From the NCBI GenBank assembly GCA_016763235.1, contig JAESUE010000379.1, positions 1-36,604 of the forward strand: 36,604 bases of DNA, written 5' to 3'. Positions 8,384 through 16,506 of this stretch are shown in pieces. Made by a program: the position numbers and the translations under genes. Under the pieces are notes generated by a model that saw only the letters and a program-made list of their open reading frames with translations, was not told where the DNA came from and searched no databases. Origin of the DNA: Pseudomonadales bacterium (GTDB taxonomy: Bacteria; Pseudomonadota; Gammaproteobacteria; Pseudomonadales; UBA3067). Position 1 is the first letter of the stretch. Each line of letters starts with the position of its first letter.

Positions 8384-9685
8384 TTGTTTTTTGAACGACC
8401 AGATTCCGGTGAGCGAGCCCTACTTGTTCACCTGAACATAAAGCAGCGTAAGCTCGAAGAAGACTACGAAGAATTCGAGCTGCTCGCTGAATCAGCAGGT
8501 GTCGAAGCCGTAGAGACCCTTTCCGCAAGCGTTAGCGAACCGGCTCCAAAATATTTTATCGGCTCAGGTAAGGTGGATGAGATTGCAGGGCGCGCCTTGG
8601 AGCTTGAGGTTGACGTTGTTCTTTTTAACTGCTCTTTAACGCCTACTCAGGAAAGAAATTTAGAATCTGCCATCAAGTGTCGTGTTATTGACAGGACATC
8701 ACTGATACTCGATATCTTTGCCCAGCGTGCACGAACCTATGAGGGCAAGCTGCAAGTAGAGCTTGCGCAGCTTAAGCACCTATCTACCCGGCTTGTTAGA
8801 GGTTGGACGCATCTTGAACGGCAGAAAGGCGGTATCGGCTTGCGAGGCCCTGGGGAAACTCAGCTGGAGACAGACCGTCGTTTGTTGCGTCATCGAATAA
8901 AATCTTTGCAGTCTCGCTTGGATAAAGTTCGCAGTCAGCGTAATGAAAGTCGAAAAGCGCGAGAGAAAGCAGAGATTCCAAGCATTGCACTGGTTGGTTA
9001 TACCAATGCAGGCAAATCGACACTTTTTAATTGGCTAACCGAGTCAAATATTTTTGCAGAAGACCTTCTGTTTGCAACACTTGACCCAACGCTCCGCAAA
9101 GTAGTCATTCCTAGTTTTGGTCCAGCAGTTTTGGTTGATACAGTGGGGTTTATCAGAAACCTTCCGCATCACCTTGTGAATGCCTTTCGAGCCACATTAG
9201 AAGAAACCGAAAAAGCAGATCTTTTATTGCATGTGGTTGATTTAGCAAGCGATCATCGTGATGAAGATATGGCACAAGTAGAACAAGTGTTGGCCGAACT
9301 GGATGTTGAAGATACCCCCCGTTTACTCGTGTACAATAAAATAGACCTACTAGAAAGAACTCCTAGAATTGACTTGAATGAAGACGGCAAGCCTTGGCGT
9401 GTCTGGCTCAGTGCTAGAAAAGGGTTGGGTGAAGAAGAGCTCTATAACGCTATTGCAAGCGTGTTATCTGAAGATCGTGTCATCTGCGATATTCGCATTC
9501 AACCCGATATGGCAAAGTTACGTGCCTTGCTTTACGAAAGAAAAGCGGTCGTAGGTGAGCAGGTTTGTGATGACGGCATTAGCAAACTTAGTCTCAATGT
9601 CGGAAAAAAAGAATGGCAGCAGCTTTTAAGGAAAGTAGGGCAGCAGGAAGAGCAGATAGATATAGTTTATACAGAACAGGGATGA
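8384..9685 (+). CDS. hflX: GTPase HflX
   Basis: Ribosome-associated GTPase that splits stalled 70S ribosomes. The N-terminal domain (residues 1-190) has the family segments APKYFIGSGKVDEI and the glycine-rich HLERQKGGIGLRGPGETQLETDRR. The G domain follows: G1 GYTNAGKSTLFN near residue 204, G3 DTVGFIRNLPHHL near 252 and G4 NKID near 317. The 433 residues are normal. The start is TTG with a strong GGAGGT 6 bases upstream, so here the weak start codon is offset by a good binding site. It follows hfq by 56 bases and is probably cotranscribed with it. Confidence 0.95.
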   Translation: MFFERPDSGERALLVHLNIKQRKLEEDYEEFELLAESAGVEAVETLSASVSEPAPKYFIGSGKVDEIAGRALELEVDVVLFNCSLTPTQERNLESAIKCRVIDRTSLILDIFAQRARTYEGKLQVELAQLKHLSTRLVRGWTHLERQKGGIGLRGPGETQLETDRRLLRHRIKSLQSRLDKVRSQRNESRKAREKAEIPSIALVGYTNAGKSTLFNWLTESNIFAEDLLFATLDPTLRKVVIPSFGPAVLVDTVGFIRNLPHHLVNAFRATLEETEKADLLLHVVDLASDHRDEDMAQVEQVLAELDVEDTPRLLVYNKIDLLERTPRIDLNEDGKPWRVWLSARKGLGEEELYNAIASVLSEDRVICDIRIQPDMAKLRALLYERKAVVGEQVCDDGISKLSLNVGKKEWQQLLRKVGQQEEQIDIVYTEQG

Positions 9686-9990
9686 CAAATACGGCGGCAG
9701 CCTGTATAACGGCCAATTGCACTTAAGTTTTTTATATATCAGCAATCTAGGGAGCCTCTGAATAAGCCTTGAACAAAAGATCCGAGGAATAAAATATCCA
9801 GCTACTTCACGATAAGGCAATTCGTAATTGCTCACTATTGTGCGCACTTGTATTTGATATTTAATCCCCCAATCTTTTATTCATGATTAATCAGAAACTC
9901 TTCAGATAAAAGTACACGTTTTAACGTGAGGCGTCTTGCTGTAGCCTTAAGAAACATTCTGAGAATACAAAAGAAATAATGGAGATTCAT
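9686..9990. other. Intergenic region between hflX and hflK
   Basis: About 305 bases without a credible gene. It contains the short inverted repeat GCAATTCGTAATTGC and AT-rich stretches that could hold a promoter for hflK, plus GGAG just before the hflK ATG. No terminator with a T-run and no MITE copy is seen. I assign nothing further. Confidence 0.5.
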
Positions 9991-11145
9991 ATGGCCTGGA
10001 ACGAACCTGGCGGAGGAAAGAAAGACAAAGACCCTTGGGGTGGAAAAAAAAATAACCAAGGGCCACCTGATCTAGATGAAGTAATGAAAAAACTTCAAGA
10101 TAAATTTGGCGGTGCTTTTGGTGGTGGGTCGGGTAATGGTGTGCCAGGTAGCCCAATGAAGTTGTTTGGTGGCTTAGGTGTGCTGGCTCTTCTTGCTTGG
10201 TTTTTCTTTGGGTTTTACCAAGTAAGCCAAGGGGAAGAAGCCGTTATTCTTCGATTCGGTTCCTATAACACGACAGTTGGGCCAGGTTTGCAATGGAACC
10301 CACCCCTTATTGATCGCGTTTACAAAGTAGATGTTCAGCGTTTAGAGTCTATGAGTGCCCGAGCCAACATGCTTACTATTGATGAAAACATCGTAGAGGT
10401 AGCGCTTGTGGTTCAATATCGTATTGGTAGCGCAAAGGATTATGTTCTTGAAATGAGCCAACCCGAAGCGGGCTTGCATCATGCAACTGAAAGCGCACTG
10501 CGTCATGTAGTCGGTAGTACTTCCATGTCTGATGTTATTACTGAAGGGCGAGAAGTCATGGGGCAGCAAGTTCATGTGCAGCTGCAAGAGATGCTAGATC
10601 GATACCACTCTGGGTTGGACGTTCGAAAGGTGAGCATTCAGGCATCGGATCCGCCGAAAGCGGTAAAAGATTCTTTTGATGATGTAATTAAAGCAAAAGA
10701 AGATAAAGAGCGCTTAAAAAATGAAGCTGAAAGTTATGCAAATGGCATCATTCCAGAAGCTCGTGGTTATGCCCAGCGCGTATTTGAAGAAGCTAGCGGT
10801 TATAAAGAGGAAGTCACTGCACGAGCAGAAGGTGAGGCGAACCGTTTTGGTCGCGTATTGACAGAATATCAAAAAGCACCAGGCGTTACTCGGCAACGAC
10901 TTTATATTGAAGCGATGGAAAGTGTTCTTGCCAATTCTACGAAAATTATGGTGGACATAGACGGTGGCAATAACATGATTTATTTACCGTTAGATAAAAT
11001 AATGAATCGATCACAGAGCTACAATCAGTCGCAGCAATTAAGTTCTGCTGATTCTGATGTGCTTCAAAACGCTATTCGCAGAGGCTCGAGCCTTACAGAT
11101 AGGGCGAGAACGATTCAGGACATTAGACGAAGGGAGGCGCGATAA
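9991..11145 (+). CDS. hflK: FtsH modulator HflK (SPFH/stomatin family)
   Basis: Membrane subunit of the HflKC complex that caps FtsH and controls its access to membrane substrates. The N-terminus is Gly/Lys-rich and cytosolic (MAWNEPGGGKKDKDPWGG), followed by one membrane helix near residues 57-76 and a large SPFH domain starting SQGEEAVILRFG. A long Ala/Glu-rich helical stretch lies around residues 220-280. The ATG at 9991 was chosen because GGAG lies 6 bases upstream and the product begins with the family's MAWNEPG; an in-frame ATG four codons earlier overlaps that site. The stop codon overlaps the hflC start (TAATG). Confidence 0.95.
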   Translation: MAWNEPGGGKKDKDPWGGKKNNQGPPDLDEVMKKLQDKFGGAFGGGSGNGVPGSPMKLFGGLGVLALLAWFFFGFYQVSQGEEAVILRFGSYNTTVGPGLQWNPPLIDRVYKVDVQRLESMSARANMLTIDENIVEVALVVQYRIGSAKDYVLEMSQPEAGLHHATESALRHVVGSTSMSDVITEGREVMGQQVHVQLQEMLDRYHSGLDVRKVSIQASDPPKAVKDSFDDVIKAKEDKERLKNEAESYANGIIPEARGYAQRVFEEASGYKEEVTARAEGEANRFGRVLTEYQKAPGVTRQRLYIEAMESVLANSTKIMVDIDGGNNMIYLPLDKIMNRSQSYNQSQQLSSADSDVLQNAIRRGSSLTDRARTIQDIRRREAR

Positions 11146-12023
11146 TGAGCCCTAAAACACTCGCATTATTGGTTATTATGGGTGCTGGACTATTAGTCTT
11201 GTCATCATCCATTTATGTTGTTCAGGAAGTAGAGCGTGGCGTTAAACTGCGCTTTAAAGAGGTCGTTGACGCGAATCTTTCACCTGGGCTGGGTTTTAAA
11301 GTTCCTTTTATTGAGCAGATAATGAAATTCGATGGCCGGCTACAAGTGCTTGATGCTCCGCCTGAAGAATATCTAACCCAAGAGAAAAAGCGACTTCTTG
11401 TAGACTCCTACATCACTTGGAAAATTTATAACGTACAAACTTATTTCACTTCTACAGGTGGCGGAAATATCCGTAACGCTTCGCGTTTATTGGCCCCCAG
11501 GGTGAATAACGGCTTGCGTGATCAGTTTGGTAAACGATCGGTTCATGAAGTGGTATCTGGTGAGCGAGAAGAGCTTATGGTGGAGCTTACTTCAAATTTA
11601 AATAAGCTTACTCAAGATGAACTTGGAATTACGATCGTTGATATTCGACTCAAGAAAATCGAGCTGCCTGCGGCTGCGAGCGAAGCTGTTTATGCGCGTA
11701 TGAGAGCAGAGCGAGATAGGGAGGCGAAAGAATATCGTTCAACCGGTAAGGAGCTGGCAGAAGGTATTCGTGCTGATGCAGACCGGCAAGAGCGTGTTCT
11801 TCGCGCCGAAGCATACCGAGATGCTGAAAAGGTTCGTGGTGAGGGTGACGCGGTTGCCTCTGCTATATACGCCAAAGCTTATTCCGCTGATCCAGAGTTT
11901 TACGGTTTTTACCGAAGCTTGGATGCGTATAAAAAGGTATTCAGCTCAAAAGATGATTTGATTGTTTTGAAACCTGACAGCGAGTTCTTCGACTATTTAA
12001 AGGCAAGTAAAATAAGTCGATAG
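11145..12023 (+). CDS. hflC: FtsH modulator HflC (SPFH/stomatin family)
   Basis: Partner of HflK in the periplasmic-facing FtsH-regulating complex. It has an N-terminal membrane anchor at residues 5-25, the SPFH start VQEVERGVKLRFKEV, a basic/acidic coiled helix with RMRAERDREAKEYRSTGKE and the family C-terminus FYGFYRSLDAYKKVF. The 292 residues are normal. It overlaps the hflK stop by one base, with GGGAGG upstream. In many gammaproteobacteria hisZ and purA follow; here a terminator and unrelated genes follow instead. Confidence 0.95.
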   Translation: MSPKTLALLVIMGAGLLVLSSSIYVVQEVERGVKLRFKEVVDANLSPGLGFKVPFIEQIMKFDGRLQVLDAPPEEYLTQEKKRLLVDSYITWKIYNVQTYFTSTGGGNIRNASRLLAPRVNNGLRDQFGKRSVHEVVSGEREELMVELTSNLNKLTQDELGITIVDIRLKKIELPAAASEAVYARMRAERDREAKEYRSTGKELAEGIRADADRQERVLRAEAYRDAEKVRGEGDAVASAIYAKAYSADPEFYGFYRSLDAYKKVFSSKDDLIVLKPDSEFFDYLKASKISR

Positions 12024-12046
12024 TTCGTCTAAAAGGTGTAAAGATT

Positions 12047-12076
12047 AAAAGCGGGAATAACTTCCCGCTTTTTTTT
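12047..12076 (+). terminator. Rho-independent terminator after hflC
   Basis: AAAAGCGGGAA and TTCCCGCTTTT pair around a TAAC loop and are followed by a T-run. It ends the hfq-hflX-hflKC transcription block. Confidence 0.92.
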
Positions 12077-12366
12077 GCCCTTTATTTGCATACTTCAAGA
12101 GCGCTCAGGTTGATAGGGCTGCTTTAGCGTAAAAATTCCTATTCATTCCTGCTACCGTCTTATATACCCGCAACGAGTTGGGCCTTATTAGCATGTCTCT
12201 TTCTCTGATGGTTCGTTACTCCGCCCCGCCAGTAAAAATAGATACCCTCTAGCGTCACTATCTATAACGCGATGGACATACTCTATAACGCGATGGGCAT
12301 ATTAGGCATTATTTTTGCTCTGTATCATACATAAGCACTTAATCGTCAAATATTCGGGTTGAATGT
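12077..12366. other. Intergenic region upstream of the 477-residue gene
   Basis: About 290 bases with no credible gene. The main feature is a pair of 21-base direct repeats at 12261-12302, listed separately. Downstream of these is an AT-rich stretch that could hold a promoter; I cannot place -35 and -10 elements with confidence. Confidence 0.5.
12261..12302. repeat. Two 21-bp direct repeats, possible operator pair
   Basis: Two adjacent units, each starting TCTATAACGCGATGG, with an exact 21-base period and two differences. The spacing equals two helical turns, so a protein could bind both on one face of the DNA. The repeats end 64 bases upstream of the ATG of the 477-residue gene. Function is inferred. 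Confidence 0.6.
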
Positions 12367-13800
12367 ATGAGCTTACTTAACACCACTCAAATCAGCGGGA
12401 ATGGCGCCAATCTACCAGTTTCAAGAGCAAAAACTACTGGTAGCAAGCGTCGAAAACTGGTTAAAAAAAGCCAAGCACTTGAAAATATAGAAAATTTATC
12501 GCCGATATTAGAAGAGTCGGTAAAACCTTCTTTTATTTCAAAAGAAAGTACTTTCAAGGAGCAATTGGCCGGTAGCGTATTTCAAAAGCAGCTCTCTGAA
12601 CACTTAAGCAGAAAAGTGAGTCAGCTTTTTGACGGAATTCGAGATGAAATCGATAAGGCAGAGCGACGCAGGGCGATTACTGCTCCGATGTATGATGCCA
12701 AGTCATTGTCATTTGAACAAACGATACTGGATGTATCCTTCTCCTATTTATCTCGCATAAATCACGCAATTACTGCAATCGCAAACCAAGGTGATTTTTC
12801 TTATGCGCTAAACGAAGCAAGTCGGGTTTTTGAAGCCATTGATAATGGCTTCTCTTCAACCGTTGTGGAGATAAAAGAACTGGGGATTTTTAACAGCGAT
12901 ATGGCAAGTTCATTTTCCATGGCCAAATCAACGATGGAAAATGGCTTGCTTAAAAATGCGACTAAAGTTCTTGAGGCCGATACTGCATTTATAAAACCAG
13001 ATGCGGGCATTAGGGCTAAGCCAAGCAAACCGACCTTTGATAGCTTAAAGCTCAGTGATAGTGAATTTAAGGCGCGTCTATTGTCTAGATATAACACTAA
13101 CTCCTATCAAGAGTCACCGTTCTCATACGATGAAAAAATCCATGCTGGAATTGAAGCCGAGAATATTACCATTGTAACTATGCAGGCTGTTACGGGCGAG
13201 AGCGTTGATATTTATTTGGCCAATGAAGTTAACGTTCCCTTGGCGGAAAAGTGGTTCTACCAATCAGAAAAAATTGTAGAGAGTATTTTAATCCAGAGAA
13301 ATCGATATGTGAAGCTGCTTGCTGGATTTTCCAGTCATTTGGAAGGCAGTGAAATAGATGCAGTCAGGCATTTGTTGCATCGATTTGTACAGCTTGGTGA
13401 TGGTTATTTTATTAATAGAATAGGCCAATCTTACCTCGCGGCGGAAAGTTACGGATATAGTAACGGCGAGCTTGCAGCATATTTAATGGATGGTCACAGG
13501 AAGTTATACCGAAAAAATATTGATGTATATCACCACATATCTAGGGATTTGGTGAAAACGAATAACAGTGAAAATGTTGATGAATTAGACCTTCTGGAGG
13601 GTTTTGTTCAAGAACTCAACGATTTAATGTTTGTTTCAAAGGAGTTTGGAATAAAAGAGGGTGATGAGTTTGTGGCATCAGTGCTTCAGACTATAATTTC
13701 TTACGATGGGCGTGGGGATTATAATTTTTATCGATCCGATATTGATAGTGCAGAGGTAATAGACTGTTTAATTAAAGGGCTTAGAGAGGTGGGCCTTTAA
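12367..13800 (+). CDS. Hypothetical soluble protein, 477 residues, family not recognised
   Basis: I do not recognise this protein. It has no signal peptide or membrane segment. The N-terminus (residues 1-45) is Ser/Lys-rich with a basic patch KRRKLVKK and looks disordered. The rest is predicted mainly helical, with two denser regions: residues 80-200, and 290-477, which include YLMDGHRKLYRKNIDVYHHISRD with several His, Tyr and Lys. No Cys-rich, Walker or nuclease motif is visible. A single clean reading frame of this length with ordinary codon use supports a real gene. No strong Shine-Dalgarno precedes the ATG. It lies between hflC and a membrane-protein gene, both unlike their conserved neighbours. 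Confidence 0.7.
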   Translation: MSLLNTTQISGNGANLPVSRAKTTGSKRRKLVKKSQALENIENLSPILEESVKPSFISKESTFKEQLAGSVFQKQLSEHLSRKVSQLFDGIRDEIDKAERRRAITAPMYDAKSLSFEQTILDVSFSYLSRINHAITAIANQGDFSYALNEASRVFEAIDNGFSSTVVEIKELGIFNSDMASSFSMAKSTMENGLLKNATKVLEADTAFIKPDAGIRAKPSKPTFDSLKLSDSEFKARLLSRYNTNSYQESPFSYDEKIHAGIEAENITIVTMQAVTGESVDIYLANEVNVPLAEKWFYQSEKIVESILIQRNRYVKLLAGFSSHLEGSEIDAVRHLLHRFVQLGDGYFINRIGQSYLAAESYGYSNGELAAYLMDGHRKLYRKNIDVYHHISRDLVKTNNSENVDELDLLEGFVQELNDLMFVSKEFGIKEGDEFVASVLQTIISYDGRGDYNFYRSDIDSAEVIDCLIKGLREVGL

Positions 13801-14029
13801 ATAATTTCACAGCATCAATATTATTGTTCGGTTAATCGTAGATTAGAGCCATTTTTTGGTTTATAGAGAGTGGCTGAGTAGTTACTAGCGCCTTGCCTTG
13901 GCGGTGAAAAAATAGGCATCTCTATTCTATAATATTATGGGTATACGAGCTTAAGCTTAAGAGGCGTTTGTAATATGTTGATGGTTTTTTTCCTATTTCA
14001 AAAAATCCAATATTTTTGGGCATTATAAT

Positions 14030-15133
14030 ATGGCGATATTATTGCTCCTTTTCGGGGCCTCTTTATATACTCTTACTTTCGTTGTTTACATTATTAGAGT
14101 ATTCCCTACTCAGAAATTCACAACAATAGTGATGCTGCTGTTCCCCCCCTTGGTATTTGCAAACTTTATTGTTAATAAAAGGGAATTTGGCACTTTGCTT
14201 GTCTTGCAGCTATTGGGGGTTCTCCTTTTATCTGGTGGCGCAGTGATGCAATACCCTGAGGTGGTACGTGAATACACGGGGCTTGATCTGGGTACTTTAT
14301 TTTCTGAGGAGCCTGCCTTGAATCGGGTTGTTCGAACAAAAAAACACGAAGATAATATCTCTCTGCCAGTAAATAAAAAAAGCCAATCGCGAAGTGATAA
14401 AGATGCTGACTCCCTCAATTCTTTTAGCACAACAGAAAGACAAAATCATTCAAGCCAAAATATAGATAACTTGGACATAAGTGATTCTATCGGGGAGTCG
14501 TTCATGCCAGAAACTGCTAATGTCGAGCTGATTCCTCTTTCTGGAGAAGAAGAGATTGGCGAGTCTGCATTAGGCAGAAAAGATGAATCTGAACCCGGTG
14601 AAAAAGCTAATTCTACTGATGCGCTTTCTACGAGCGATAACGTTTTTTGGGTGGATGATGAAGAGGATGAATCCATGTCAATGGGTGGCAGCATTGACAT
14701 AACTGGAGTTGATATTCAGCCGGAGGTCGATGAACGTGTTGGTTTAAGCCAGGCAGTGCAAAATGATTTACAGCCTCAAATCGTTCAGGAAACTATCGCG
14801 ACTGATGAAAGCCAAGTCTCTACCCAAACTGTTTTAATGGAGCAGGCGGTTCAGAATATCATCGAGCCAAAATTTGAAAAAATTCCGGCATATATTTTAG
14901 AAGAGCGAGAAAGAGTTAAAGAAAAACAGGCGGCGATGGAAGTTATTGCTGAGTGGCTTAGTCCGAAGGTGGGGAAAATGATTACTGTTGTCAAAAAAGA
15001 CGGGAAAACCGAAGTAGGTAAACTTACCCGTGTAAGTAATAAAAATATCACCTTGGAAAAGCGAATTGGTGCAGGTGTTATGGAAAATTTCATTAAACTT
15101 GAGGATATTGATGAGGCGGGGGAAGCGGAGTAG
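14030..15133 (+). CDS. Hypothetical membrane-anchored protein with acidic linker and small C-terminal domain
   Basis: Family not recognised. Three hydrophobic segments near residues 3-24, 32-50 and 55-74 anchor the N-terminus in the inner membrane. A long acidic, Ser/Glu/Asp-rich, probably disordered stretch follows (about residues 95-280, including DDEEDESMSMGG). The last 85 residues are different: a charged helix ERERVKEKQAAMEVIAEWL, then beta-like KMITVVKKDGKTEVGKLTRVSNKNITLEKR, which could form a small Sm- or SH3-like barrel (inference from strand pattern only). The tether-linker-domain plan suggests a peripheral or scaffold protein rather than a transporter. It lies 229 bases after the 477-residue gene on the same strand. 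Confidence 0.65.
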   Translation: MAILLLLFGASLYTLTFVVYIIRVFPTQKFTTIVMLLFPPLVFANFIVNKREFGTLLVLQLLGVLLLSGGAVMQYPEVVREYTGLDLGTLFSEEPALNRVVRTKKHEDNISLPVNKKSQSRSDKDADSLNSFSTTERQNHSSQNIDNLDISDSIGESFMPETANVELIPLSGEEEIGESALGRKDESEPGEKANSTDALSTSDNVFWVDDEEDESMSMGGSIDITGVDIQPEVDERVGLSQAVQNDLQPQIVQETIATDESQVSTQTVLMEQAVQNIIEPKFEKIPAYILEERERVKEKQAAMEVIAEWLSPKVGKMITVVKKDGKTEVGKLTRVSNKNITLEKRIGAGVMENFIKLEDIDEAGEAE

Positions 15134-15363
15134 CTTGAGTTGAACAGTGATACCTTGTTTAGCTGTGGCAACTGAGGGCAAAAATAAATGTTATCAGTTG
15201 GATATGGTTTTTTCAGTCGCTAGCTATCACTCTTGGGGTTTTTAATGACCACATAGAAGTGTGTGCAGAGTATGGGCAACCGTTTTTTTGGCCTAGCACA
15301 GAAATTTTTTTCTAGGTAGGATGGGTGCTTTTTAAGGTCTTTCTATATGCGTCGTTTACATCA

Positions 15364-16296
15364 ATGAAAATAGCCCTGGCCCCCATGGAGGGCGTCTGTG
15401 ATGTCCATCTACGTCAGGTCCTTACCGCTATGGGAGGGTTTGATTATTGTGTTACCGAGTTTATTCGCGTTTCAAGCATGTTGCTCCCTGAAAAGGTTTT
15501 CTATCGTGATTGCCCTGAATTAAAAGTGGGTGCTAAAACCGCATCAGGGGTGCCGGTTCACCTTCAGCTATTGGGTAGTGAACCAACATTGATGGCTGAA
15601 AATGCCGCTCGTGCTGCTGAGTTAGGGGCACCGGTGATTGATTTAAATTTCGGCTGTCCTTCTAAATGCGTTAATAAGAGTGCAGGTGGTTCCTATCTTT
15701 TACAGTTCCCCGAGCAGTTGTTTAGCATTGTAGATGCTGTGCGCAAGGCCGTTCCCGCTGCCGTGCCTGTTACTGCGAAGATGCGTTTGGGATTTGCAGA
15801 TAAATCCTTAGCGATTGAAAATGCTTTGGCCTTGGAAGCAGGAGGAGCGAGTTGGTTGACGGTGCACGGGCGTACTAAGCTTGAAGGGTATCGCCCTCCA
15901 GCACACTGGCATTGGATTGGGCGTATTAATGACGCGGTATCTATTCCGGTTGTGGCTAATGGTGAAATCTGGACAAAGGCCGATGCCTTAGCCTGCCAAG
16001 CTGAGAGCGGCTGCGAACGAATCATGCTTGGTAGAGGGGCTTTAGCGTGTCCAGATTTGGCATCTGTAATTAAAAGTGAGTCTGCGGAAGTGATGCCGTG
16101 GTCTGATGTTAAGCATGTTTTTATTCGTTATTGTGACTTGATTGAAAATACGGGCTTGCCTGTGCAGGTTGCTGGGCGTTTGAAGCAGTGGTTGGCCTTT
16201 CTGCAGAAGTCTTATGCTGAAGCGGGGGCATTGTTGATGGAAGTGAAAACACTGAAGTGCCCGAATAAGATATCGAGGAGAGTTTTGCAAAGTTAA
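15364..16296 (+). CDS. dusC: tRNA-dihydrouridine(16) synthase DusC
   Basis: FMN- and NADPH-dependent reduction of uridine 16 in the tRNA D-loop. The N-terminus ALAPMEGVCD and the catalytic segment NFGCPSKCVNKSAGG (active-site Cys in GCPS) mark a Dus enzyme. The MEGV form and C-terminal GRLKQWLAFLQKSY fit the DusC subgroup. VTAKMRLGF, LTVHGRT and VVANGEI are the FMN-barrel motifs. I prefer the ATG at 15364 (310 residues), which begins the family's MKIALAPMEGV. A GTG at 15325 with TAGGTAGG upstream would add 13 residues and cannot be excluded. It is convergent with the acyl-CoA synthetase gene, with MITE copy B and a terminator between. Confidence 0.92.
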   Translation: MKIALAPMEGVCDVHLRQVLTAMGGFDYCVTEFIRVSSMLLPEKVFYRDCPELKVGAKTASGVPVHLQLLGSEPTLMAENAARAAELGAPVIDLNFGCPSKCVNKSAGGSYLLQFPEQLFSIVDAVRKAVPAAVPVTAKMRLGFADKSLAIENALALEAGGASWLTVHGRTKLEGYRPPAHWHWIGRINDAVSIPVVANGEIWTKADALACQAESGCERIMLGRGALACPDLASVIKSESAEVMPWSDVKHVFIRYCDLIENTGLPVQVAGRLKQWLAFLQKSYAEAGALLMEVKTLKCPNKISRRVLQS

Positions 16297-16325
16297 GGTT
16301 TTTTTCGGTTTATATAAAAAGAAAA

Positions 16326-16455
16326 GTAACACCTTCGCGAATCCTGTAACTGTTCAAATTTGAGCAGAACACGGCGAGAAATGTGAGTTTATACGTATAA
16401 ATGATTATTATGTAACACAGTTATGCACGAATTTTAGCACGAGATGAGTCGTTAA
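16326..16455 (+). mobile_element. MITE-like element, copy B (about 130 bp)
   Basis: Same orientation and length as copy D. It shares the stretches CTGTTCAAATTTG, GTGAGTTTATAC and TTATGCACGAATTT with D. The terminal repeats are eroded (GTAACACCTTCGC on the left, GATGAGTCGTTAA on the right). Flanks AAAGAAAA and AAACAAAA match at 7 of 8 positions, a possible decayed duplication in low-complexity sequence. It starts 30 bases after the dusC stop. Confidence 0.8.
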
Positions 16456-16460
16456 AAACA

Positions 16461-16490
16461 AAAAAGGGCAGCTAAAGGGCTGCCCTTTTT
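16461..16490. terminator. Bidirectional terminator between dusC and acyl-CoA synthetase gene
   Basis: AAAAAGGGCAGC pairs with GCTGCCCTTTTT around a 6-base loop, with A- and T-runs on both sides. It serves the two convergent genes. Confidence 0.92.
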
Positions 16491-16506
16491 GCGTAAGAAA
16501 TATCGC

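Noticed and set aside
12400..12520. DNA-binding role for the 477-residue protein from its basic KRRKLVKK patch
   Set aside because: One short basic patch in a disordered N-terminus is not enough to support it.
14024..14029. Perfect TATAAT directly before the ATG of the membrane-anchored hypothetical gene
   Set aside because: No -35 lies at normal distance and transcription would start inside the coding region; probably AT-rich chance.
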